Origin: an uncultured Clostridia bacterium
GTDB lineage: Bacteria > Bacillota > Clostridia > Christensenellales > Borkfalkiaceae
Direction of reading: 5' to 3'
Assembly (NCBI GenBank): GCA_904419075.1
Contig: CAJFQM010000013.1
Span: 1 to 64,000, forward strand
DNA: 64,000 nt
Shown: piece by piece, positions 43,065 through 52,171 of the stretch
Position numbering within the stretch: the stretch's first letter is position 1
How the letters are laid out: the number at the start of each line of letters is the position of its first letter
Position numbers and translations under genes: made by a program
Notes under the pieces: generated by a model
Seen by the model: the letters and a program-made list of their open reading frames with translations, nothing else
Told to the model about the DNA's origin: nothing
The model's database searches: none

Positions 43065-44036
43065 TCAAGATTTAACAGAACCGATCATGACACCCTTAAC
43101 GAAATATTTTTGTAACCAAGGATATATACAGAGAATGGGGAGTATCGATACGACAATCATTGCCGCATTCTGCCCCTGAGCGAATAACAGCGTAGGATCC
43201 ACTTGTATGCCGCCGTCGCCACCGTATCCTTCCGACTGTGAATTATTGAGTACGTTGCGCAATTCAAGGGCAAGAGGATAAAGATCGTCACGGCGGGTCA
43301 GCAAAATAGAAGGCCAGTACCAATCGTCCCATTTCGCAACGATATAGAAAAGGCTGACCGTGGCAATGCCCGCTTTGCTCAACGGAACGACGAACTGCCA
43401 AAGGACCCGGAAATCACTGGCCCCGTCGAGATAGCACGATTCGATGAGTTCCTTGGGCACCTGATTAAAAAAGTTACGCAAAACGATCATATTGAACGTA
43501 TTGATGCCAAAAGGTATGATGAGTGACGCGAGATTATTCAATCCCACAACGTCGCGCACGGTGAAATAAAAGGGAATCAATCCGCCGCTGAAAAACATCG
43601 TAATGATAATGAAAGTAAAGATACCGCGCAATCCCGGTACTTCTTTCTTTGTAAAAGCATACGCACCGAGCGAGGTAAGGATCATGGAATACAACGTCCC
43701 GACAATCGTCACAAACAAGCTGATAAGGAAAGCAATGCCGACGCGTCCCTGATTGAAAATGATTTTATACGCTTCAAAGTTGAAATGTTTCGGAATTACC
43801 ATAAAAGCCGAATTGAGATAATCCGCTTTGGAAGAAAAGCTCAATAAGAACACGTATACTACGGGGAATAAACAAAAGAGCGAAAAAAGAGTTATCAATA
43901 TATAGTTGACGACATCAAATACATAAACTTTTTTCTTCTTCCTCAGTTTTGGTTCTACGGGAGACACATTTTTATCCTGAGGCTTTTTCTGCAATGCTTC
44001 TTCCTCTGTCATTGTAACCGTTACATTTTCTGCCAT
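43065..44036 (-). CDS. carbohydrate ABC transporter permease (LplC/YtcP type)
   Basis: A 323-residue inner-membrane permease with six membrane segments and the ATPase-contact loop ELIESCYLDGASDFRVLWQF. The CUT1 family imports oligosaccharides. The N-terminus has a long acidic/basic extension (MTEEEALQKKPQDKNVSPVE). It is paired with the permease at 44050; no ATPase gene is present in the locus, as is common when one ATPase serves several CUT1 systems. Confidence 0.94.
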   Translation of the reverse strand: MAENVTVTMTEEEALQKKPQDKNVSPVEPKLRKKKKVYVFDVVNYILITLFSLFCLFPVVYVFLLSFSSKADYLNSAFMVIPKHFNFEAYKIIFNQGRVGIAFLISLFVTIVGTLYSMILTSLGAYAFTKKEVPGLRGIFTFIIITMFFSGGLIPFYFTVRDVVGLNNLASLIIPFGINTFNMIVLRNFFNQVPKELIESCYLDGASDFRVLWQFVVPLSKAGIATVSLFYIVAKWDDWYWPSILLTRRDDLYPLALELRNVLNNSQSEGYGGDGGIQVDPTLLFAQGQNAAMIVVSILPILCIYPWLQKYFVKGVMIGSVKS

Positions 44037-44049
44037 TGCAAAACCTCCT

Positions 44050-45006
44050 TCAATCCAAAGAATACATGCTGTATCCGCACATCCGCTTCGTAAGATAATT
44101 TCCCGTAATCAACAAAATAAAGTTAATTACGTTTTTGAAAAGTCCGACCGCTGTGGATTGCTCATACTTGCCGTCCGTGACGCCCAGTCTGTATACAAGC
44201 GTATCTATAATATCCGCGACATCGTAAACGGTAGTATTATATAAATTGTAAACGGAATCGAATCCTGCATTCATGATATTGGAAATCTGCATAATGAGCA
44301 TGACCGCAATAATCGGTAAAATGCACGGAAAAGTAATATGACGAACGAGTCCGAAACGTTTACACCCGTCTATTTTCGCCGCTTCGTACAAGGTGGGATC
44401 TATTCCCGCTATCGCCGCTATATAGATAACGGTCCCCCAACCTGTACTCTTCCATATTTCACTGCCGATAAGCAGCAGATAAAAATATCGAGAATCGCGT
44501 AAAAAATTAATTCTGCCGATCCCCATTGCTTCAAGGGCATTATTTACGAGCCCGTCATCCGTGGCAAACATGGTCTTGACAAGTCCGCCTATGATGACCC
44601 ATGAAATGAAGTTGGGAAGATAGACTATTGTCTGCGCTCCGCGCTTGAATTCTTTCAACGTCACTTCGTTGAGGAGGAATGCAAGAATGATAGGCGCAGG
44701 AAAACAAAATACCAGTTTGAGAAGACTGATAACGATGGTATTACGAATTGCGGGAAGCATGCCCGCATTTTTAAAAACGATTTCAAAATTTGACCAGCCG
44801 ACCCAGGGGCTGCCCAAAATTCCCATCGTATGTCTGTAATCTTTCCATGCGAGCACGACACCATACATCGGTACGTAACTAAAAATCACATAAAAAGCAA
44901 CGACGGGCAACAACATCAAATATATGTATCTATTTTTAACAATTCGGCGTTGCAGGTTTTTTCTCCGCTGCCCCCTTGCCTGTTTTGCCAAAATGGACGA
45001 TTTCAT
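44050..45006 (-). CDS. carbohydrate ABC transporter permease (LplB type)
   Basis: A 318-residue permease of the LplB/YteP group with six membrane segments and the EAA loop LYEAAKIDGCKRFGLVRHIT. It is encoded 13 nt upstream of its partner permease. LplB/LplC-type pairs with a large solute-binding lipoprotein are often tied to plant pectin or host-glycan use; the GH28-like genes agree with this. Confidence 0.95.
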   Translation of the reverse strand: MKSSILAKQARGQRRKNLQRRIVKNRYIYLMLLPVVAFYVIFSYVPMYGVVLAWKDYRHTMGILGSPWVGWSNFEIVFKNAGMLPAIRNTIVISLLKLVFCFPAPIILAFLLNEVTLKEFKRGAQTIVYLPNFISWVIIGGLVKTMFATDDGLVNNALEAMGIGRINFLRDSRYFYLLLIGSEIWKSTGWGTVIYIAAIAGIDPTLYEAAKIDGCKRFGLVRHITFPCILPIIAVMLIMQISNIMNAGFDSVYNLYNTTVYDVADIIDTLVYRLGVTDGKYEQSTAVGLFKNVINFILLITGNYLTKRMCGYSMYSLD

Positions 45007-45249
45007 TCGGTCTCCTTTCGCCGTCGGATATCCAAGGCGTATTTACTTCACATTTTTTTGCCGTGCAGGCGGTTGCGTCGACAATATCGGAAACAATCCA
45101 CGGGATTTTGCCGAACGCAACCTTCCCCATAGCTCACAACTTCCGGAGAAGTTCAGATAACTACCGTTTCCTACATAACGTCCTACGGATAAAAGTTATC
45201 TGTTTTATTTGCAGGGAGCGGTTTTTTCCGCTCCCTGTCATCTTTTCGG
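45007..45249 (-). promoter_or_regulatory. intergenic hairpin between the LamG-like gene and the permeases
   Basis: About 240 bases. A perfect ten-base stem CAGGGAGCGG / CCGCTCCCTG with a 6-nt loop lies at 45212-45237, just after the stop of the gene at 45250. No T-run follows on the minus strand, so it probably tunes or protects the upstream message. Nothing else is recognised. Confidence 0.5.
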
Positions 45250-46977
45250 TCAAGGTCTCTTTTTACGCATCATTACGGTACAGGCGCTTGCCAACACAGG
45301 CAACACGAGTACGAGGGAACCGCCCGCAACGCTTCCGCAACCATCTGTGTCCTTATTGTCTCCGGCTGCATTTTTCGTCGTCTTCGCGTACAATGTCAGA
45401 TCGGCGGGATTATTGCGGTCAAACCCGGTAAATTTCTGCGTAAGCTCGGCATCGAGATACCATCCCTCAAAGGTATATCCCTCTTTTTCATACGTTTTCG
45501 CGTCCTCAGAACCGCTTACCGTATAGGTACTTGTAAACAGCTTCTCTTCGCCGTCATAGTAGGTTACTTCATATTCGATTTCGCCGGCGTCAATCACAAT
45601 ATGAGCGCCGTTATTGAACGTAACGGCATAATCGTTGCCGCCTTCTTCGATGGGAATCTGAGCAATCTCATAATAGAACACGTCGTTGAGCTCACAACCT
45701 TCCAATACGGTTACCGTAAAGGAAACGGTATGATTGCCCGCGGTAATTTCAGTTCCCGGCGTATATGCCTGCCCGTCGAGCTTGACGCCGGTAACGGCGA
45801 CGGCATTGCTGTCATACTCGAATTTTACGGTATATCCATATTCCGCCGAAACAGAAAGCTGTTTCACGTTTGCGTAATCGGATTGAATGTAGCCGAACAG
45901 CTTTCCGTCTCCCTTGTCTATCCAATAGACGTTTACGGGAACGGTAACCCCTGTGCTGAGCGTGACATTCACGTTTTGGGGAAGAACGTTATTTATAATA
46001 TTATCGATCGTATTCGCATCGGTAACAAAGAGATCGAGCGCTTCGGTATCGAGTTCCTCGACACCTTCGATATAATCTCCGTCATAGGTTACCGTCTCCC
46101 CCTCATACAACTGCGATGCGTTTTCGGCAGAAAGCGCACAGTCAAATACTTTGCAATCTTTGATATCGACCGTGGAATATCCTTCCTGCGAACCGCCGTT
46201 GATATTACATTGAGAACCGAGGGAAAAGGCATAATCGTCCGGCTTATAGGTCATCTCGACATGCTTTACCTGTTTTGTCAGTTTAAGTTCACCGTTGATA
46301 TAAATATTGAAAGTATTTGTTTCCGCGTCCCCCGAAACGAGCAGTGTTGTCCACTCGTTCGTGTCGCAGGTAATAAATGCCGTATTCTTTTCCATCCAGG
46401 ACTGCTTTTCCTCATCGGATGCACCTTCGGCATCGTCTTTATGATTGATTTGAATTTCGATTCCCTCTTTCCAGGGCGTAATTTGGAATGCATTGTTATA
46501 ACGCCCGCACGCAAGCACATAGTGATCTCCTACCATAGTCGAGTTATCGCGGCGGAAAGTAAGTTCCACGGAAAAGGAACCGCTGAGCAAATCGGAAAAA
46601 TCGTAAGCGCTCGTTCCCAATCTGGAAGCGTACAAATTCGCGCCGATTTTAGACTTCAATTGTCCGTCATCCCCGCGGTTACTGACAAATTTCGCATATT
46701 TTTCGCCGTCGGTATCCTCTTCTTGCGTAAGGCACGTAACTTCCTCCGAGGTCTCGGAATCGATAAAATGACCGATGTTTGAAGTGAGATCGAAATTGCC
46801 CATGGTGTCTTTGCCCATATTTTCCGCATCTTCAAATTCATACCATACGAGCGGTTCGATTTCGGGCAACGCCTCCTCGGCGGCGGCCTGCGGCATCGCG
46901 ACGCAAAACATTCCCGCAGACATCACCAATCCCGTAAAAGCCGCAAGCACGTATTTAAATTTTTTCAGTATCATCAT
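45250..46977 (-). CDS. secreted LamG-like protein with InlB repeat and GCGS tail
   Basis: A 575-residue protein: signal peptide (about 1-33), a LamG/concanavalin-like domain (about 40-290; ADIWYEF-like start EPLVWYEFEDAENMGKDTMG, WTTLLVSGDAETNTFNIYIN), a beta-rich middle, and one InlB-type repeat (about 480-540, GWYLDAELTQKF...LYAKT). The tail is DGCGS, a hydrophobic stretch and MRKKRP. It probably binds a glycan at the cell surface for the transporter. It lies between the solute-binding protein gene and the permease genes. Confidence 0.84.
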   Translation of the reverse strand: MMILKKFKYVLAAFTGLVMSAGMFCVAMPQAAAEEALPEIEPLVWYEFEDAENMGKDTMGNFDLTSNIGHFIDSETSEEVTCLTQEEDTDGEKYAKFVSNRGDDGQLKSKIGANLYASRLGTSAYDFSDLLSGSFSVELTFRRDNSTMVGDHYVLACGRYNNAFQITPWKEGIEIQINHKDDAEGASDEEKQSWMEKNTAFITCDTNEWTTLLVSGDAETNTFNIYINGELKLTKQVKHVEMTYKPDDYAFSLGSQCNINGGSQEGYSTVDIKDCKVFDCALSAENASQLYEGETVTYDGDYIEGVEELDTEALDLFVTDANTIDNIINNVLPQNVNVTLSTGVTVPVNVYWIDKGDGKLFGYIQSDYANVKQLSVSAEYGYTVKFEYDSNAVAVTGVKLDGQAYTPGTEITAGNHTVSFTVTVLEGCELNDVFYYEIAQIPIEEGGNDYAVTFNNGAHIVIDAGEIEYEVTYYDGEEKLFTSTYTVSGSEDAKTYEKEGYTFEGWYLDAELTQKFTGFDRNNPADLTLYAKTTKNAAGDNKDTDGCGSVAGGSLVLVLPVLASACTVMMRKKRP

Positions 46978-46989
46978 ACTTCCTCCTTT

Positions 46990-48741
46990 TTAAGAAACGT
47001 TATTTACTTTTTGAGCTTTGCCCGACGCAATATACTCGTTGTACTCGTCAATCATGTCTTGTCCGTAATAATCTTCCTTGTACTCCTTTACGAAAGTGCG
47101 CCACTTGCCTTGCAGATTCGAGCTGACCGTATACAACTGATCCCAACCGAACGTCTTTGCATCATAGGTCCAGTCCGCAGCGAACAGACCGTTTGAATCG
47201 TTTTCGATGTTGCTGATGGTCGTCCAGAAATAGTCGTAAGCGCCTTCCCGATAGTTAATCGTCGCCTCTGTCTGCAAATCGGGATAATCTTCTTTATGCC
47301 GATTTGCGGCGGACTTCTCCATCGCTTCGGCGCAAATATCGCCGTTCGTAATCGTCTCGACGCCGTAATGTCCCGTCCAATTTACCAGCCCGTATAACTG
47401 CGTCGCCTGATCGAACGACTGTATATTCGTGTAGAATCCCTTGTCGTTCGCTTCGAGCAACGTGGTTTTGTTGCCGTCAGCATCTTCGGTATAGTGTACT
47501 CCCTCTACTCCGTAAAGGATCAGTTCCATTCCTTCGTCGCTATACAGGTAATCGAACAGTTTGAGACACTTTTCGATCCGCGCCTCACTCATGCGGGCAT
47601 TAATGCAGTATCCCTGCCAATATCCGTTCTGTCCCGCGCCGCCGTAGCATCCGTCTCTTCCCGCAGGCGGCTCGACCATGGCTATCATATCCGTTGCCTC
47701 TTCGAGAGAACAATTATACACGTCCATGAGTCCGGAAACGAAAGTGTTCAACCAGTTCTGCGCATAAATCATGCCCACTTTGCCCTGCATGAACCGATCC
47801 TGCTTGGTACCGTTGTCCGCTGTAATAGAGTCCTGCGACATGTATCCGTCTGCCATTAGTTTATTGATGAACGCCGTCGCATACATAGATTCGTCCGTGA
47901 GCTCTGCGGGAATATAGCAGCCTTCATCTTCGTCATATACCCATTCGTTCCAGCCCGTACCGTAGGCGACATACACCCAGCAATCCATATCCTTATTCTC
48001 TTCCGAGAAATATCCCGTCGTATCCTTTTGGCCGTTATTGTCGGGATCGTAAAGAGTAAAGGCCCGAGCGAGGCGATAAAATTCGAGAAGATCTTTTGGA
48101 ACGGTGAATTTCCACTGTTCGTACAAATCGTCCGTCATTTCCGATTCGCTGGAAATAACACCGTCGGCGACCAGAATAGAAGCAAGTTTCCCGTTGAGAT
48201 TATCTATCCAATCCTGCCGCACGTACAGAGACTTCTCGTTTTCCCACTTGGTAGGAATAAACCATGTTTTCCCATCCGAATAGGAAATGTTTTTCTTCAT
48301 GTAGTCGAATTGCTGCATATGTTCATATAAATTGGGATAGTCATTTTTCGTGTCCTCGTTTATATAGTCGCTGATGGCGATAATATCTCCCTCGGTGATG
48401 AGACTTTCGAAAAATTCGGGAGACTGCGGACCTTCCGTAAGAAATATTTCGGGCAAATCCCCGTCTGCCTGCCGCAATTGAAGTTGAGTCATCCACGTTT
48501 CTCCCGAGCCGGATTCCGCAACGATATCGAACCCCACGTTTTTCTTTACTTCCGCATAGACGGGCGAATTTGACTGCCGAGCGGAATTGAAAGACGCCCA
48601 ATCGTTTTTGAACACCGTAATACTCTTGACGTCTTCGGGGGTTTCATTTATGTCAAACCCGCCTCTGTCTCCGCATGAAGTAAAGGGAAGAAAGAAACAC
48701 GTCCCTAAAACAACCGTCGCCGCTTTGATAAATTTATTCAT
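46990..48741 (-). CDS. extracellular solute-binding lipoprotein (LipO type)
   Basis: A 583-residue lipoprotein with lipobox FLPFTSC near residue 23 and the large two-lobe layout of CUT1 binding proteins (ITVFKNDWASFN near the start, then GDIIAISDYINEDTK, TWFIPTKWENEKSLYVRQDW). It should deliver an oligosaccharide to the permeases at 43065-45006, although a LamG-like gene lies between them. A hairpin (48778-48799) lies upstream of its start. Confidence 0.94.
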   Translation of the reverse strand: MNKFIKAATVVLGTCFFLPFTSCGDRGGFDINETPEDVKSITVFKNDWASFNSARQSNSPVYAEVKKNVGFDIVAESGSGETWMTQLQLRQADGDLPEIFLTEGPQSPEFFESLITEGDIIAISDYINEDTKNDYPNLYEHMQQFDYMKKNISYSDGKTWFIPTKWENEKSLYVRQDWIDNLNGKLASILVADGVISSESEMTDDLYEQWKFTVPKDLLEFYRLARAFTLYDPDNNGQKDTTGYFSEENKDMDCWVYVAYGTGWNEWVYDEDEGCYIPAELTDESMYATAFINKLMADGYMSQDSITADNGTKQDRFMQGKVGMIYAQNWLNTFVSGLMDVYNCSLEEATDMIAMVEPPAGRDGCYGGAGQNGYWQGYCINARMSEARIEKCLKLFDYLYSDEGMELILYGVEGVHYTEDADGNKTTLLEANDKGFYTNIQSFDQATQLYGLVNWTGHYGVETITNGDICAEAMEKSAANRHKEDYPDLQTEATINYREGAYDYFWTTISNIENDSNGLFAADWTYDAKTFGWDQLYTVSSNLQGKWRTFVKEYKEDYYGQDMIDEYNEYIASGKAQKVNNVS

Positions 48742-48777
48742 TTTTACCTCCGTTTTTGAATATAGTTCCTACGGTTA

Positions 48778-48799
48778 CCGCGGACGGTTTCGTCCGCGG
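48778..48799 (-). promoter_or_regulatory. hairpin upstream of the solute-binding protein gene
   Basis: Perfect nine-base stem CCGCGGACG / CGTCCGCGG with a GTTT loop, between the LamG-like gene and the binding-protein gene; no T-run. It may mark a processing site that allows different levels of the two products. Confidence 0.5.
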
Positions 48800-48811
48800 C
48801 GTTCCGTTTAA

Positions 48812-51784
48812 TCAGTCTTGTTTTTTCCTGCGGATAACCGCCGCACTTATGCATACGAGTATCACAGCCGTCCCCACGGAAGTCCCGACGAGCATACTGC
48901 CGCAACCGCCGCTTTCCGACTCGGACGAGCCGCTTTCCTCAGAAGAGGAGTCCTCGGCATCCGAACCGTTCGGGCCGTCGGAATCCTGTTCAAACGTCGC
49001 CTGAATGACGCTGTCTTCCTGAATCTCAAAAGTATACTTTCCGTTCGAATCGGCAGTAATTGCCGTTCCGTTGACGGTTACGGATTTGACGACGTATCCC
49101 TCAGCCGGAGTCACGGTAATCGTAACGGTATCCCCGTAAATCCCGGAGGTTTTGTCCGCTTCGACCGTTCCGTTTCGGGATTGTATGACATCCACGTTAT
49201 AGACGGCCGCTTCAAAAGTAGCGGAAACGGTAGTTTCGCCTTCTACCGTAAAGGTATATTTTCCGCCTTCGGGCTGAATGACCGTATCGTTCACCATAAC
49301 CTCAGTCAGGACATAATGCGCATCCGGCGTGGCCGTTATTTCCACTGTCGTACCGTATACGGCCTTTTCGGCTGAGAGAGAAATGGTTCCGCCCGTGACG
49401 CTTCCGACGGTCAGAGTATATTCCGTTTGGACAAATTCCGCAGTCACTATAACGTCCTTTTCGGCGAGCTTAAAGCTGTAAACGCCGTTTACAGGCTGCA
49501 ACTCTACGCCGTCCACCTTGATCGACTCGATACGGTAATGTGCGGCGGGTGTCGGAGTAATGATTATTTCGGCGCCCGGGATGCCGCCGGAAGCATTGGC
49601 GGAAATAGTTCCGTTTTCACTCTGCTGCAAAGCTACTTTATAGCCTTTCTCTACACTGACTTCCGTCTTTACATTTACAGCGCCGACCGCCGAAGGTATC
49701 CCGTAACCAAGGCCGCCCGCCATACCGTAAGCATACCACTTACCGTCCTCATCCTTTTCGACCGCCAGCCAATTCACTGCCAGGTTCTGCTTCGTTCCGT
49801 CGGAAAGCGTTGCGGAAACGGTAGCATTGTTAAGGTTTGCGAGCATTTCGCTCTGAGGCATAGAGGTAAGAAGCTGCGTTTTCGCAGGCTGATTTTCTCC
49901 GAAATCGACTTCCGTACCCATAGCCGAAATATATGTATCCACACTGTTGGACCGCAATTTGTCCGCTTTGTTCAGTTTTTCGATCTGCGCGTCGGTCATT
50001 GCAAAATCGTAAATCTTTACGGATGCAAAAGTAACGGAAGAGGTCTCTCCGTCGTATATGACAGGCGTTCCGTTATTGTAAAGGCCGCCGATCCCCATAC
50101 CGGTGTTTTCCGTTTTCTGATAAGCAAATTCCCCGGGCTTTACCGAATTTCCGGCTGCATCCGTGCCGCTTAAAGGAACGGGAATGAGGTTACTTTGATT
50201 GATTTTGTTGCCGTTTACATAGACGTATACCATCGGAGCACCTTTTGCGTCGAATCTTCCCTCAAAGTCGAACACACAGTCTACCTGATACCATTTTCCC
50301 TCCGTTACGGCTCCGAGCTCGCCTCCCCACCAGCTGTCATGCATGCCTGTATCGATACGCAGCATCGAATTGCCCTGTATGAGCAAATTAAATCCGGCGG
50401 AACGATCCGTTTCGTCGATGTCCCCCGTACTGAACAGGAACCACCAATCGGCGGCGGCAAAACTGTCGATACGGAATTTTACCGAATACGTGGCACTTTT
50501 GAGATATTCCACACTATCTTTTCCCGCTTTATTTCCCGCGTCGTACAGCATATCGCCTTTCGTAAGAGTAACTCCGTCCTCCGACCATTTCGGTTCCCCG
50601 ACCGCGGTGAGGTCGAACCCGTTCACTCCGTCTTTGAGCATGGTCTCTTCGGAGCTAAAATCATAGGATACTGCGGGAAGGATATCTACCAATTCTCCCA
50701 TCGTAATCTCTGCCCGCGCTTTGATCCCCTTCGGATTTGCGATATCGGTGATGGTTCCTTCGACGAAAATGCCTTCCTCCGACCTGTCGACCTTTTCCCA
50801 ACGTACCGTACCCTTGCGGATGCTCTCATCGGACATCGTAACATCGATGGGAGCCGACGGCATTTCTTTGAGAATTTCCTCGTCGCTTGCCTCTACGGGT
50901 ACACATACGCTTTCGGTCATATCGATTTCCGCGGAAACGGGCGTACAGGTCAAGTCGCTTTCCGTAATTTGTCCCGCTTTCTCATAAGCCGAAATCTCCC
51001 CCGCCGTCATCGCGAAATCGTAAATTTTAACGTCGGAAATTTTTCCTTTGAACCCTTCATACAAATATCCCCACGTGCAATCTCCGCCGATCGCGAAGCG
51101 CATATTTACGTCTTTCAGATTCCAATCCACAGGCACGTCAAAGTTATAATCCGTGGCGACCCCGTCGATGTATACGGTTATTTTGCCGCCAAGCTGCACC
51201 GAAAGCGCGAGACTGTATTCGGTATCGGCCGCAATGTCATTTTTCAGCTCATAACCATAATCTCTTCCGCTCGAACCGTCCCCGACTCCGTGTGCGGAGA
51301 AGCGCAAAGGATTCAATCCGTCATGTTTTTCCCCCTGCGATTCCTGTCCCAGCGTAAACCAGCCGTATTTCGTCGATTCCCAGCCATTCCAACCGAAGCC
51401 CGCAATCACGCCGCGGTTCCCTTGATCCGCTTCGGGAATCATCTTCAAAAGGAGTGTAAAACTCGTAAGAGATTCCGACACGTCCTGTTCCTCACTTGCG
51501 CCTGCCAAAGAAGCCGTCCCGTTAAACGTTGCCCATCCTTTTTCAACCGCGACGACTCCCGAATCCGCCGAAGCTCCGGCCGGAACGATCTTGGTCAGAT
51601 TGTAATTGCCCATCGCATCTTTTCCGGGATCGGAAGGGTCGTCGAACTTGTACCATACGAGCGGATCGATTTGTGTATCCGCCGCCTGTACCGTAAAAGT
51701 GAACATACTCAGCCCGAGCGCCGTAAACGCGATCACGAGGGCGAGAAGAAACACTTTCAGTCTGTTGAACATAGTTTTTGTCAT
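48812..51784 (-). CDS. secreted protein with two LamG-like domains, divergent InlB repeats and GCGS tail
   Basis: A 990-residue exported protein. I start it at the ATG at 51782-51784 (MTKTMFNRLK), which has GGGAGG before it. Order: signal peptide (about 1-34), a first LamG-like domain (about 38-270), a linker, a second LamG-like domain (about 360-610), then about three divergent InlB-type repeats (about 690-930; KVDGVELQPVNGVYSFKLAE and similar). An acidic Ser/Glu stretch follows, then GGCGS, a hydrophobic segment and RRKKQD. It is the first gene of the sugar locus and likely captures glycan at the surface. Confidence 0.84.
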   Translation of the reverse strand: MTKTMFNRLKVFLLALVIAFTALGLSMFTFTVQAADTQIDPLVWYKFDDPSDPGKDAMGNYNLTKIVPAGASADSGVVAVEKGWATFNGTASLAGASEEQDVSESLTSFTLLLKMIPEADQGNRGVIAGFGWNGWESTKYGWFTLGQESQGEKHDGLNPLRFSAHGVGDGSSGRDYGYELKNDIAADTEYSLALSVQLGGKITVYIDGVATDYNFDVPVDWNLKDVNMRFAIGGDCTWGYLYEGFKGKISDVKIYDFAMTAGEISAYEKAGQITESDLTCTPVSAEIDMTESVCVPVEASDEEILKEMPSAPIDVTMSDESIRKGTVRWEKVDRSEEGIFVEGTITDIANPKGIKARAEITMGELVDILPAVSYDFSSEETMLKDGVNGFDLTAVGEPKWSEDGVTLTKGDMLYDAGNKAGKDSVEYLKSATYSVKFRIDSFAAADWWFLFSTGDIDETDRSAGFNLLIQGNSMLRIDTGMHDSWWGGELGAVTEGKWYQVDCVFDFEGRFDAKGAPMVYVYVNGNKINQSNLIPVPLSGTDAAGNSVKPGEFAYQKTENTGMGIGGLYNNGTPVIYDGETSSVTFASVKIYDFAMTDAQIEKLNKADKLRSNSVDTYISAMGTEVDFGENQPAKTQLLTSMPQSEMLANLNNATVSATLSDGTKQNLAVNWLAVEKDEDGKWYAYGMAGGLGYGIPSAVGAVNVKTEVSVEKGYKVALQQSENGTISANASGGIPGAEIIITPTPAAHYRIESIKVDGVELQPVNGVYSFKLAEKDVIVTAEFVQTEYTLTVGSVTGGTISLSAEKAVYGTTVEITATPDAHYVLTEVMVNDTVIQPEGGKYTFTVEGETTVSATFEAAVYNVDVIQSRNGTVEADKTSGIYGDTVTITVTPAEGYVVKSVTVNGTAITADSNGKYTFEIQEDSVIQATFEQDSDGPNGSDAEDSSSEESGSSESESGGCGSMLVGTSVGTAVILVCISAAVIRRKKQD

Positions 51785-51966
51785 TGAATTCTCCTCCCTT
51801 AAATTGAGCACTTTCCGTAACCCAAGCGACACGAAAGCAGTATGGACGCAGAGAGCGGGGATCCTGCACTCACCACTTTTCCGTTTTCGCTAAAACATAC
51901 GGTTTTCTGCCCGAAAATCATTTTTCTTCCCTTTGTCTGAAACGGTACCGACAAATTTCATGCTTA

Positions 51967-51995
51967 TTTTTATCACAAAAACGACATACTGTCAA
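51967..51995 (-). promoter_or_regulatory. promoter of the sugar-scavenging operon
   Basis: TTGACA (51990-51995) and TAAAAA (51967-51972) with 17 nt between, pointing left toward the gene starting at 51784, with a leader of about 175 nt. The divergent AraC promoter lies 64 nt away, so one regulator site could serve both. Confidence 0.6.
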
Positions 51996-52058
51996 TAACC
52001 TTTTTTTAAGTCAAGTCACTTTTTTTGTCCTTTTCGATAAAAAAACGATAATGAAATA

Positions 52059-52087
52059 TTGACTTTTCCATTTCGACCTGTTACAAT
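52059..52087 (+). promoter_or_regulatory. promoter of the AraC-type regulator
   Basis: TTGACT (52059-52064) and TACAAT (52082-52087) with 17 nt between; the start codon is at 52172. Confidence 0.65.
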
Positions 52088-52171
52088 ATCTCTGATCTTC
52101 GGGTAGCTCGGAAACACATTTTCCTCCCACCTTTTCTTCCCTGCGATTTTTGAAAAACAGAGGTCAAAAAC

